Source: CADEDH01 sp965262175
GTDB lineage: Bacteria > Actinomycetota > Acidimicrobiia > Acidimicrobiales > SZUA-35
Length of the DNA stretch: 64,000 nt
Assembly: GCA_965262175.1 (NCBI GenBank)
Contig: CBDHES010000010.1
Coordinates: 62,001 to 126,000 of the forward strand
Direction: 5' to 3'
The notes under the pieces were generated by a model. That model saw nothing but the letters and a program-made list of their open reading frames with translations, was not told where the DNA came from and searched no databases. Shown in pieces: positions 1 through 8,478 of the stretch (position 1 is its first letter; every line of letters starts with the position of its first letter). The position numbers and the translations under genes were made by a program.

Positions 1-781
1 CTACGCCGCCTACTTCACCGCCCTCCGGTCCGGTTCGGCGGTGGCCGGGATCGGGGCCGCCCTGGCGGTGGGGGCGCTGATGGGCCTCGTCTACGCCGGC
101 ATCACCCTCGGCCTCCACGCCGAGCAGGGGATCAGCGGCATCGGCATCTTCCTGTTCGGCCTGGGCATGACCGACCTCCTGTTCCAGAAGCAGGTCGGCA
201 CCCCGACCCCGATCGACGGGTTGGGCGACGTGCCGATCCCGTTCCTGGCCGATCTGCCGTGGCTGGGCGAGATCCTCTTCGATCACAACGTCCTCGTCTA
301 CGCGGCGTTCGCCCTGGTGCCGGTGTTGTGGTGGGTGGTGAACCGGACGACGTTCGGCCTCAACGTCCGGGCGGTGGGGGAGACGCCGGAGGCGGCCGAC
401 ACCCTGGGGGTGAGCGTGGTCGGGACCCGGTTGGCGGCGATCCTGATCGGCAACTCGCTGGCCGGTCTGGCCGGGGCCGCCCTGGCGCTCGAGCTCGGCA
501 ACTTCCAGCAGAACCTGACGACCGGCCGAGGCTTCATCGCCATCGCCCTGGTGTACTTCGGAGCCTGGCGGCCGGCGGTGGTCATGGTCGGCGCCCTCCT
601 GTTCGGGATCGTGTCGGCCACCGTCGTCCAGCTCGGCACCCTCGGTGTGGTGGCCGGTTCGACCTCCAGCCTGGCCGCCATGGCCCCGGCGGTGCTGACG
701 ATCCTGGTGCTGGTGATCGTCAGCCGTCGTGTCGCCACCCCGTCGGCCCTCACCCGCCCCTTCGATCGCAGCGGCGGGTGA
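1..781 (+). CDS. ABC transporter permease, BMP/nucleoside type (5' end missing)
   Basis: Inner-membrane permease subunit of an ABC importer; about 259 codons are visible and the frame is open from base 2, so the N-terminus lies outside the window. The protein is almost entirely hydrophobic segments. The cytoplasmic loop containing LNVRAVGETPEAADTLGV matches the G-x-R-A-x-G-E-x-P-x-A-A coupling loop of the second permease (YufQ-like) of BMP-family uptake systems. The next two genes are the lipoprotein and ATPase of the same system, so a first permease probably lies just upstream of the window. Substrate in characterised relatives is usually nucleosides; for this one it is unknown. Confidence 0.88.
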   Translation, partial: YAAYFTALRSGSAVAGIGAALAVGALMGLVYAGITLGLHAEQGISGIGIFLFGLGMTDLLFQKQVGTPTPIDGLGDVPIPFLADLPWLGEILFDHNVLVYAAFALVPVLWWVVNRTTFGLNVRAVGETPEAADTLGVSVVGTRLAAILIGNSLAGLAGAALALELGNFQQNLTTGRGFIAIALVYFGAWRPAVVMVGALLFGIVSATVVQLGTLGVVAGSTSSLAAMAPAVLTILVLVIVSRRVATPSALTRPFDRSGG

Positions 782-836
782 CCCCGCCCGCCGCGCCGCC
801 GCCCTTCATACGACATCCAGCGAAGGAGACAACCCC

Positions 837-1880
837 ATGAACCGAGATCCCCTGACCGGAGGGCGCCGCCTCGGCGCCCTCGCTCGCCTGGTGGCCATCC
901 TGGCCGCCCTGGCCCTCGTGAGCGCCGCCTGCGGCAGCGACGATGACGACGGCGACGCCGGCTCGTCATCGGGCGACGGTCCCATCCGAATCGCCATCGT
1001 GGCGCCCAGCGCCAGCAACGACCTGGCCTTCACCCAGAGCATGGTCGACTCGGTCGACCGGGTCGGGGAGGAGCGGGAGGTCGACGTCGACATCACCGAC
1101 GGCACGTTCGTGGTCGAGGACGCGGCGGCCGCCATCCGGGGGTACGCCGAGGACGGCTTCGATCTGGTGATCGCCCACGGCTCGCAGTACGGCGGGCCGC
1201 TCCAGGAGATCGCCGCCGAGTTCCCCGAGGTCTCGTTCGCCTGGGGTACCAGCGCCGACAACTTCGGCCTCGACAACGTGTTCGCCTACACCACCCAGGC
1301 CGACGAGGGCGGCTACGCGATGGGGGCGATGGCCGCGGCCCTCACCGAGAGCGGGGTGATCGGCGTCGTCGGCCCGATCGAGGTCGGTGACGCCCAGCTC
1401 TACGTCGACGGCTTCGTGGCGGGAGCGGCCGCCCAGGACCCCGAGGTGGTGGTCAACGTCAACTACATCGAGTCGTTCAGCGACGTCGAGCTGGCCGCCG
1501 TCGCCGCCGAGTCCCACCTCACCGCCGGCGCCGACATCCTGACCGGCACCGCCCAGATGGTGGTCGGGGCGACCGGCGTGGCCCGGGAGGCCGGGGTCGC
1601 CTGGTTCGGCACCCAGTCCAACCAGACCCCGCTCGGGGAGGACATCGTCGTCGCCTCCCAGGTGTACCGGTGGGAGGTCGTGCTGACCCAGATGCTCGAC
1701 GCCATCGCCGAGGGCACCTTGGGCGGCGAGACCTACACGCTGACCTTCGCCAACGAGGGGCTGGCCCTGGAGTTCAACGACGCCTACGACCTCTCGGACG
1801 AGATCCAGACCATCGGCACCGAGGCGGTGGCCGGGATCGCCGACGGGTCGGTCACCACCGGCGTCGTCGCCGGCGGCTGA
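837..1880 (+). CDS. BMP-family substrate-binding lipoprotein
   Basis: Extracytoplasmic binding protein of the importer (BMP/PnrA-like family), 347 residues. The ATG at 837 is chosen because it follows GAAGGAG by a normal spacing and begins a lipoprotein signal peptide: RR at 10-11, a hydrophobic stretch, then the lipobox LVSAAC with Cys32. The mature protein starts with GSDDDDGDAG, an acidic tether common in Acidimicrobiia lipoproteins. An in-frame GTG at 729 would put 36 proline-rich residues before the signal peptide and is rejected. The body has BMP-type features such as the IAHGSQYG region and the alternating Rossmann-like lobes. It lies 55 bases after the permease stop and 31 before the ATPase. 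Confidence 0.9.
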   Translation: MNRDPLTGGRRLGALARLVAILAALALVSAACGSDDDDGDAGSSSGDGPIRIAIVAPSASNDLAFTQSMVDSVDRVGEEREVDVDITDGTFVVEDAAAAIRGYAEDGFDLVIAHGSQYGGPLQEIAAEFPEVSFAWGTSADNFGLDNVFAYTTQADEGGYAMGAMAAALTESGVIGVVGPIEVGDAQLYVDGFVAGAAAQDPEVVVNVNYIESFSDVELAAVAAESHLTAGADILTGTAQMVVGATGVAREAGVAWFGTQSNQTPLGEDIVVASQVYRWEVVLTQMLDAIAEGTLGGETYTLTFANEGLALEFNDAYDLSDEIQTIGTEAVAGIADGSVTTGVVAGG

Positions 1881-1911
1881 CCGGCCGCCACCCACGAAGG
1901 ACGAGCGAGGC

Positions 1912-3525
1912 ATGGACTCCGACCGGCAGACACCGATGCTCGAGATGTCGGGCATCTCGAAGCGGTTCGGCCCCGTCGTGGCCAACGACGAGGTCGATCT
2001 GGCCGTGTCGGCCGGTCGGGTCCACACCCTCCTGGGGGAGAACGGGGCCGGGAAGAGCACCCTGATGAAGATCCTCTACGGGCTCCACCGACCCGACGCC
2101 GGCACGATCCGGCTCGACGGAGAACCGGTGGAGATCGGGTCGCCGGCCGACGCCATCGCCCGGGGGATCGGGATGATCCACCAGCACTTCATGCTGGTGC
2201 CGACCCTCACGGTGGCGGAGAACGTGGCCCTGGGGTTGCGGTCCCCGCTCGGCCGGGCCGACATGGGCCCGATCCGGGAGCGGCTGGCCTCGGTGGCCGA
2301 CCGGTACGGCCTCGCCGTCGATCCCGATGCCCAGGTGTGGCAGCTGGCGGTCGGGGAGCGGCAGCGGGCCGAGATCCTCAAGGCCTTGTACCGGGACGCC
2401 CGGATTCTGGTCCTCGACGAGCCGACGGCGGTGCTGACCCCACCCGAGGTCGATGACCTGTTCGCCACCCTCCGCCAGCTGACCGCCGACGGTCGGGGCC
2501 TGGTGTTCATCTCCCACAAGCTCCACGAGGTGATGGAGCTCTCCGACGACATCACGGTGCTGCGCGACGGGCGGGTGTCGGGCCGGACCGTCCCGGCCGA
2601 GACCAGCCCCCACGAGCTGGCCGAGCTGATGGTCGGCCGAGCGGTTCAGCTCCAGCGGACGCTGCCGCCCCGCCCCGTCGGGGTCGGTGAGGGCGACGAG
2701 GGGACGGCGCCCCGGACGCCGTTGCTGGTGGAGGGGTTGACCGTCCGGGGCGACCGGGGCCTGGTGGCGGTCGACGACGTGTCGATCGCCGTCGAACGCG
2801 GCGAGATCGTCGGTGTGGCCGGGGTGTCGGGCAACGGTCAACGGGAGCTGGCCGAGGCGATCGTCGGGCTCCGCCCGGTGGAGGCGGGGACCGTCGTCGT
2901 CGCCGGGTCGGCGGTCACGAGGCCCGATCCGGCCGCCGTTCGGGATCTCGGCCTGGCCTACGTCCCCGAGGAGCGGATGCGGGACGGGGTGGTGGCCGAG
3001 CTCACGGTGGCCGAGAACCTGATGTTGCTCGACTTCGCCCGGCCGCCCTACGCCCGCCGGGGGTTGCTCGACTTCTCGGCCATCCGCCGACGGTGCGGTG
3101 CCCTGGTCGACGCCTACTCGGTGAAGACCCCGACCCTCGACGCCCCGGCCCAGAACCTGTCGGGCGGCAACATCCAGAAGTTGGTCATCGCCCGGGAGTT
3201 CAGCTCCGATGCCGAGGTGCTGGTGGTGGCCCAGCCGACCCGGGGCGTCGACATCGGCGCCGCCGAGTACATTCACGAGCGCCTGCTGGACCAGCGGGCG
3301 GCCGGCGCCGCGGTCCTGTTGATCTCGGAAGATCTCGACGAGGTGCTCGCCCTGTCCGACCGGGTCGTGGTGATGTACGAGGGTCGGGTCATGGGCGATC
3401 TCCCGCGGGACCACGCCACCATCGAGACGGTCGGCCTGCTCATGTCGGGCGTCGAGGCGATCGAGGACCGGGTCGCCGACCGTGACCAAACCCCCAACCC
3501 CTTCCCCGAGCGAGGAGCGACATGA
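1912..3525 (+). CDS. ABC transporter ATPase, two ABC domains, BMP-type importer
   Basis: Energises the BMP-type importer from the cytoplasmic face; 537 residues with two fused nucleotide-binding domains. Domain 1 has an intact Walker A (GENGAGKST) and a Walker B (LVLDEPTAVL), but its signature reads LAVGERQR rather than LSGGQ. Domain 2 has the converse: a degenerate Walker A (GVSGNGQRE) and a canonical LSGGNIQK signature followed by VAQPTRGVD. This asymmetry is normal for the YufO/RbsA-like double ATPases. The start follows GAAGGACGAG. The stop overlaps the start of the LLM gene (ATGA at 3522-3525), so the two are probably translationally coupled. Confidence 0.92.
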   Translation: MDSDRQTPMLEMSGISKRFGPVVANDEVDLAVSAGRVHTLLGENGAGKSTLMKILYGLHRPDAGTIRLDGEPVEIGSPADAIARGIGMIHQHFMLVPTLTVAENVALGLRSPLGRADMGPIRERLASVADRYGLAVDPDAQVWQLAVGERQRAEILKALYRDARILVLDEPTAVLTPPEVDDLFATLRQLTADGRGLVFISHKLHEVMELSDDITVLRDGRVSGRTVPAETSPHELAELMVGRAVQLQRTLPPRPVGVGEGDEGTAPRTPLLVEGLTVRGDRGLVAVDDVSIAVERGEIVGVAGVSGNGQRELAEAIVGLRPVEAGTVVVAGSAVTRPDPAAVRDLGLAYVPEERMRDGVVAELTVAENLMLLDFARPPYARRGLLDFSAIRRRCGALVDAYSVKTPTLDAPAQNLSGGNIQKLVIAREFSSDAEVLVVAQPTRGVDIGAAEYIHERLLDQRAAGAAVLLISEDLDEVLALSDRVVVMYEGRVMGDLPRDHATIETVGLLMSGVEAIEDRVADRDQTPNPFPERGAT

Positions 3526-4520
3526 CCCGATTGGCCCTCTACCTGCAGGACGCCCATCCGATGGCCGACGCCATCGAGTACACCCGCTACGCCGAGCAGC
3601 GGGGGTTCGAAGCGGTGTGGCAGGCCGATTCCCGTCTCGTGCGGGAGGCGAGCGTGGCCATGGCCGCCTTCGCCGCCACGACCGACACGATCAAGGTCGG
3701 CTCGGGCGTCGTCGACGTGTGGACCCGGAACCCGGCCCGGCTGGCCTCGGTCTTCTCGACCCTCGACGACCTGGCCCCGGGCCGGATCATCTGCGGGTTG
3801 GGGGCGTGGTGGGATCCGCTGGCGGCCAAGGTGGGCGTCGACCGGGCCCGGCCCCTGACCGTGATGCGGGAGGTGGTCGACGCCGTCCGGGCCCTGCTCA
3901 ACAACGAGACCGTGTCGATGGACGGCCACTTCGTGCACCTCGACGGGGTCGAGCTCGACTACGTCCACCAGGAGCGTCGGCCCAAGGACGTCCCGATCTA
4001 CATCGGGGCCACCGGCATGCAGATGATGGAGCTGACCGGACGGATCGCCGACGGGGTCGTGCTCAACTACCTGGTGTCGCCCGACTACAACCGCCAGGCG
4101 ATGGAGCACCTGGAGATCGGGGCGGGCAAGGCCGGTCGGACCATCGACGACATCGATCGCCCCCAGCTGATCGTGTGCAGTGTCGACACCGACCGTCAGG
4201 CCGCCCTGGACGCGGCCCGGCTGCTCGTCACCCAGTACCTGGGACAGCAGCCGCACATCATGAAGGCGAGCGGGGTCCCCCAGTCGATTCTCGACTCGGT
4301 CGGCGAGGTGCTGACCTGGCCGGCGACCCACGAGCAGGTGGTCGAGGCCTCCAAGCGGGTCCCCGATGACATCGTCCAGATGATCTGCGCCGCCGGCACC
4401 CCGGACGAGTGCCGGGAGAAGGTCGCCGAGTACGTGGCGGGCGGTTGCACCTGCCCGATCCTGTATCCGCTCGGCCCGGATGTGCGGGCCATGATCGACG
4501 TCTTCGCCGACGCCGGCTGA
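3522..4520 (+). CDS. LLM class flavin/F420-dependent oxidoreductase
   Basis: 332-residue luciferase-like (bacterial luciferase/F420-dependent) TIM-barrel protein. Supporting features are the AxxAATTDTIKVGSGVVDV strand, the PARLASVFSTLDDLAPGR segment, and the IGATGMQMMELTGRIADG segment typical of F420-dependent members. Cofactor (FMN or F420) and substrate cannot be decided from sequence. The ATG overlaps the ATPase stop and is preceded by GAGGAG. Tight coupling to the importer suggests that it oxidises the imported compound; that is inference. It ends two bases before the convergent dioxygenase-like gene. Confidence 0.88.
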   Translation: MTRLALYLQDAHPMADAIEYTRYAEQRGFEAVWQADSRLVREASVAMAAFAATTDTIKVGSGVVDVWTRNPARLASVFSTLDDLAPGRIICGLGAWWDPLAAKVGVDRARPLTVMREVVDAVRALLNNETVSMDGHFVHLDGVELDYVHQERRPKDVPIYIGATGMQMMELTGRIADGVVLNYLVSPDYNRQAMEHLEIGAGKAGRTIDDIDRPQLIVCSVDTDRQAALDAARLLVTQYLGQQPHIMKASGVPQSILDSVGEVLTWPATHEQVVEASKRVPDDIVQMICAAGTPDECREKVAEYVAGGCTCPILYPLGPDVRAMIDVFADAG

Positions 4521-4522
4521 CG

Positions 4523-5308
4523 TCAGTTCGTCGCCGGGGCGGCGACGGGGCGGCCGAGGAAGTCGTCGTTGACCGAGATCCGAACCCGGTCGGCCCCGGG
4601 CCCTTCGGCGGTCACCGAGTCGAGCAGGGCCCGCTTGTCGGCGTAGTAGCGGTCCCGGTGGTCGCCGTCGGAGAGGCGGTTGTACGTCAGGTAGAGGGCA
4701 CGGCGGGCCATTCGGGAGCTGTTGGTCCCGCTGTAGTGGGGGGTGTAGGAGTCGAAGAACACCAGGTCGCCGGGGCCGCACTCGAGGGGCTGCCAGTCGG
4801 CTTGGGCCACCCAGTCGGGGTCGATCCGCCCGGCTCGGTTCGGCAGCACCTCGCCGTCGACGATCGGGGCGAAGTACAGGCACCCGCTGTCGATCGAGGC
4901 AGGGTCCAGTGGGACCATGCAGGAGATGTGGTGGTCGATGAACCGGTAGGCGGTGGCGTCCTGGTGGGGGGCGAAGCCGGCCCCACCCGGGTACTTGTAG
5001 TTGATCTTCTCCTTGAAGAGCACCGGCTTGTCTCCGAAGAGCTGAGCCAGGACCTCGACGATCAGGCCCGACCGCATGAAGCTCGACAGCTCCCGATGGT
5101 GGGGGTCGAAATCCTCGCTCCGGGCGATCTGGGGCCCGTTCTCGGTCTGCTCGAAGTGGTGGAGGCCTCGGGAGGTGTGGTGGGACCACTCCTCGACCTC
5201 GCCGACCCAACGATCGAGGCTGACCCGCATCGATCGGCCCATCACCTGGGGGAGGTGGAGCCAACCCCGGGCGCGCCAGGTCGTGAGCTGTTCAGCGGAA
5301 AGTTCCAT
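4523..5308 (-). CDS. Phytanoyl-CoA dioxygenase family protein
   Basis: Probable Fe(II)/2-oxoglutarate oxygenase of the PhyH family, 261 residues. Iron ligands are visible: His-x-Asp in APHQDATAYR near residue 150 and a distal His in DSYTPHYSGTN. The start at 5308 (MELSAEQ) is preferred over an upstream in-frame start that would add a proline run. Members hydroxylate lipids or diverse small molecules, and some act on nucleoside-like or secondary metabolites, so the substrate is open. It is convergent with the LLM gene with a 2-base gap and no room for a terminator. About 225 bases separate it from the next divergent gene. Confidence 0.85.
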   Translation of the reverse strand: MELSAEQLTTWRARGWLHLPQVMGRSMRVSLDRWVGEVEEWSHHTSRGLHHFEQTENGPQIARSEDFDPHHRELSSFMRSGLIVEVLAQLFGDKPVLFKEKINYKYPGGAGFAPHQDATAYRFIDHHISCMVPLDPASIDSGCLYFAPIVDGEVLPNRAGRIDPDWVAQADWQPLECGPGDLVFFDSYTPHYSGTNSSRMARRALYLTYNRLSDGDHRDRYYADKRALLDSVTAEGPGADRVRISVNDDFLGRPVAAPATN

Positions 5309-5533
5309 TGTCGAACCTCGTGGAGGCGGCGGCGGTTGCACGGCGGGGCGGCCAGTTTGCTCAGGTCAGGTGAACAAGAGCCGCACTGCTTGGTGACCGG
5401 CAAGCGAATTGTCTTTCAGGATGCCGGACCCACCCAGCTCCAGCAAGTCGCTTCAACCGGATCAAGCGAGCGTTCATTCCCCCGTTACACGTCCTGCCGG
5501 GTCGGGGCCGGGCGCTCCGGTACTCTCGGGACC

Positions 5534-7117
5534 GTGGATGTGATCGTGGTCGGTGGGGGCCACAACGGGCTTATCTGTGCGGCCTACCTGGCTCGGGCCG
5601 GGGTCGACACCGTGCTGGTCGAGAGCAGGGATTCGGTCGGCGGCTGTGCCTCGACGGTCGAAGACCTGGGCGCCCGGTTCAACATCTGCCACTGCGATCA
5701 CACGATGATCCGGGCCGTTCCGGTGATCGACGAGCTCGAGCTCGCAGGTCACGGCCTCCGGTACCTGGAGCCGGACGCCAGCAACGTGTTCCTGTTCCAC
5801 GACGGGAGCGACCCCTGGGTGCTGTTCCGCGATGCCGAGCGGACCATCGACGGCCTCCGGGCGTCGTACCCGACCCAGGTCGACGGCTACCGGCGGTACC
5901 TGGACGATGCGCTCCCGATGGCGCGGCTCGTGATCGAGATGGCCCGGACTCGGCCGACGACGGTCGGGTTCCTCGATGCCCTCCGGCGAGGTGATGGTGG
6001 CCGAGCCCGGGTGGCGGCGGCCCGCCGCCTGATGGCCTGGGGCCGGCGGAGCATCGCCGAGGTCCTGAGCCGGTACTTCGACGATTGGCGGATCGCCATG
6101 CCGTCGGTCAGCACCGGCCCGACCGTCTGGGGGGTGCCGGCCGACACCCCCGGAACCGGGTTGGCGGCGCTGAGCCACGCCGTGCGTCACCACCTCGGCA
6201 CCGGCCGACCCGAGGGGGGTAGCGGCGCCCTCACCGATGCGGTCGCCGGGTCGTTCGAGGCCGCCGGCGGGGTGGTCCGATGCGGCGCCCGGGTCGAGCG
6301 GCTGCTCGTGGCCGACGGACGGGCCGTCGGGGTGCGGCTCACCGACGGCACGGAGCTGCAGGCCCCGACGGTGGTGGCGGCCTGCGACCCCCACCGGGTG
6401 CTGGTCGACTGGGTCGACGAGGTCCCTCCGGCCGCTCGCCGGATGGTGGAGCGGTGGCGCCGCCGGCCGGTGGCGGACGGCTACGAGTCGAAGCTCGACG
6501 CGGTGGTGACCGCCCCGCCCCGGTTCACCGGGTTGGCCGAGCTCGCCGAGCGGTTCCCGGGGGTCGATCTCCTGGCGCCGACCGCCATCGTCAGCCCATC
6601 GCCCGCCGAGCTGACCGAGGCTCACGTGCTCCGAGCCGAGGGACGGGTCGCCCCTCGGCCGACGATGCTGGTGAACGCGCCGTCGGTCCTCGACCCGACG
6701 ATGGCTCCGGCCCCCGGCCATCATGTGCTCAGCCTCGAAGTGCTGTTCACCCCGTACGACGTTGAGGGTGGCTGGCCCGGCTCGTCCGAACCGGAGCGAT
6801 GGCTCGGGGTGTGGGACGACCTCGCCGAGGGCGACTTCCGAGCGACCGTCGATCGGTGGCGGGTGATGACCCCCGACCGATACGAGCGGGAGTTCTCCAT
6901 GCACCGGGGCCACACCCCGGCCTACGGCGGCTCGCCGATCGCCACCCTGGTCGGGCGGAACCGGGAGCTCAGCCGCTACCGCACGGCGATCGACGGGCTG
7001 TACCTGAGCGGTGCGGCCACGTTCCCGGGGGCCGGCATCTTCGGCGCCCCCGGTCGAAACGCGGCATCGGTCATCCTCGACGATCTCCGTCGACGGGGAG
7101 CGAGGGGCACACGATGA
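5534..7117 (+). CDS. FAD-dependent oxidoreductase, phytoene desaturase (CrtI)-like
   Basis: 527-residue NAD(P)/FAD-dependent oxidoreductase. The N-terminus is a dinucleotide-binding fold: DVIVVGGGHNGLICAAYLAR with a G-x-G-x-x-G variant, then an acidic residue closing strand 2 (LVESR). The C-terminus carries the usual GLYLSGAATFPGAGIFGAPG FAD-contact segment of CrtI-like enzymes. GTG at 5534 is chosen because it starts exactly at the first beta strand; the frame stays open upstream but encodes low-complexity sequence. The family includes carotenoid desaturases and many uncharacterised amine or polyene oxidoreductases; no other carotenoid gene is nearby. Its stop overlaps the next start (ATGA at 7114). 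Confidence 0.87.
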   Translation: MDVIVVGGGHNGLICAAYLARAGVDTVLVESRDSVGGCASTVEDLGARFNICHCDHTMIRAVPVIDELELAGHGLRYLEPDASNVFLFHDGSDPWVLFRDAERTIDGLRASYPTQVDGYRRYLDDALPMARLVIEMARTRPTTVGFLDALRRGDGGRARVAAARRLMAWGRRSIAEVLSRYFDDWRIAMPSVSTGPTVWGVPADTPGTGLAALSHAVRHHLGTGRPEGGSGALTDAVAGSFEAAGGVVRCGARVERLLVADGRAVGVRLTDGTELQAPTVVAACDPHRVLVDWVDEVPPAARRMVERWRRRPVADGYESKLDAVVTAPPRFTGLAELAERFPGVDLLAPTAIVSPSPAELTEAHVLRAEGRVAPRPTMLVNAPSVLDPTMAPAPGHHVLSLEVLFTPYDVEGGWPGSSEPERWLGVWDDLAEGDFRATVDRWRVMTPDRYEREFSMHRGHTPAYGGSPIATLVGRNRELSRYRTAIDGLYLSGAATFPGAGIFGAPGRNAASVILDDLRRRGARGTR

Positions 7118-8340
7118 CCGTGCTCGGCAACGCCCTCCTGCCCGACGGTCGGTTGGTCGATGTCCACACCGGGGGCGGCCGGATCACCGCCGTCGTGCCG
7201 GTCGGTTCGTCGTCCCCGGCGGGCGACGATCGCCTCGACCTCGGCGGATGGCTCGTGCTCCCCGCACCGTGTGAGCCCCACGCCCACCTCGACAAGGCCC
7301 TGACCGCCGATCTGGTCCCGAACCCGGCCGGCGACCTCCAGGGGGCGATCGACGCCTGGATCGAGGCCGCGGGGCGCGGTGAGCTCGACCACGAGCCGAC
7401 GGTCGGCCGGGCCGTGCGGGCCATGGAGCTGTTGGTCGCCAGCGGGGTCACCGCAGTGCGGACCCACGTCAACGTGCTGCCCCCGATCGGGGCGGCGAAG
7501 GTGGTGGCGTTGCGGGAGGCGGCCCAGCGGTTGGACGGTCTGCTCGACGTGCAGATCGTGGCCCTCGTCGGGTCGCCGTCGATCGGGCCCGATGGGGCGC
7601 CGATGCGGGAGGCGCTGACGGCGGCCCTCGATGCCGGCGTCGATCTGGTGGGAGGCTGCCCCCACCTCGAGCCCGACGGGCCGGCCTTCATCGCCCAGCA
7701 GTTGGCGGTCGCCACCGAGGCGGGGTTGGGCCTCGACCTCCACGTCGACGAGACCCTCGACCCGGCCATGCTGACGCTGCGGGACCTCGCCCGGCAGGTC
7801 GTCGACACCGGGTTCGATCGGCCGGTGACCGCCAGCCATTGCGTCTCGCTGGGGACCCAGCCCCCCGAACGGCAGGCCGAGGTGGCGGGAGAGGTTGCAG
7901 GGGCCGGGATCTCGGTGGTCACCCTGCCCCAGACCAACCTGTTCCTCCAGGGACGGGACCGACCGACGGCGACCCCCCGTGGTTTGACCGCGCTGGGACC
8001 GCTCGCTGCGGCGGGGGTCACGGTCGCCGGTGGCGGCGACAACGTCCAGGACCCGTTCAACCTGGTCGGGAGGAGCGATCCCCTGGAGACCGCGGCGCTC
8101 CTGGTGATGGCGGGACACCTTACGCCCGACGGCGCCTACGACATGGTCTCCAACGAGGCCCGGGCGGTGCTCGGGCTGGAACCGGTGCGGTTCCGGGTCG
8201 GTGACCCGGCCGATCTGGTCGCCATCGACGCGCCATCGGTCCGGGGAGCGATCGCCGAGGCACCGATGAACCGCCGGGTGTTCCGGGCCGGCCGGTTGGT
8301 GGCGTCGACCGACACCGCCACCGCCCTCCACCGCGGCTGA
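7114..8340 (+). CDS. Cytosine deaminase-like amidohydrolase
   Basis: 408-residue amidohydrolase-superfamily enzyme closest in pattern to the CodA/N-isopropylammelide group. Metal and catalytic positions can be followed: HxH in EPHAHLDKA, His in LDLHVDET (the V-D-E pattern of cytosine deaminase), His in TASHCVSLG, and the metal Asp in GGGDNVQDPF. Such enzymes hydrolyse exocyclic amines or ring amides of pyrimidines, triazines or creatinine-like compounds; the exact substrate is not determinable. It is translationally coupled to the FAD oxidoreductase. With the BMP importer upstream it fits a heterocycle-degradation context (inference). Confidence 0.85.
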   Translation: MTVLGNALLPDGRLVDVHTGGGRITAVVPVGSSSPAGDDRLDLGGWLVLPAPCEPHAHLDKALTADLVPNPAGDLQGAIDAWIEAAGRGELDHEPTVGRAVRAMELLVASGVTAVRTHVNVLPPIGAAKVVALREAAQRLDGLLDVQIVALVGSPSIGPDGAPMREALTAALDAGVDLVGGCPHLEPDGPAFIAQQLAVATEAGLGLDLHVDETLDPAMLTLRDLARQVVDTGFDRPVTASHCVSLGTQPPERQAEVAGEVAGAGISVVTLPQTNLFLQGRDRPTATPRGLTALGPLAAAGVTVAGGGDNVQDPFNLVGRSDPLETAALLVMAGHLTPDGAYDMVSNEARAVLGLEPVRFRVGDPADLVAIDAPSVRGAIAEAPMNRRVFRAGRLVASTDTATALHRG

Positions 8341-8478
8341 CGGTCGACCGGCCCGACGTCGGGCCCGGGGCGGTGCACGGGTCGTGGTGGCGGGCTCGGG
8401 CAGGTCGGGCCGTTCGTCCCTGGTCAGGGGGCGGGGAGGGCCGGACACTGACGATGAGCCGCTCCGAGGAGGCGCCCG

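Noticed and set aside
4409..5533. Long upstream open frame preceding the CrtI-like oxidoreductase
   Set aside because: It is the antisense shadow of the phytanoyl-CoA dioxygenase-like gene; the dinucleotide fold begins at 5534.
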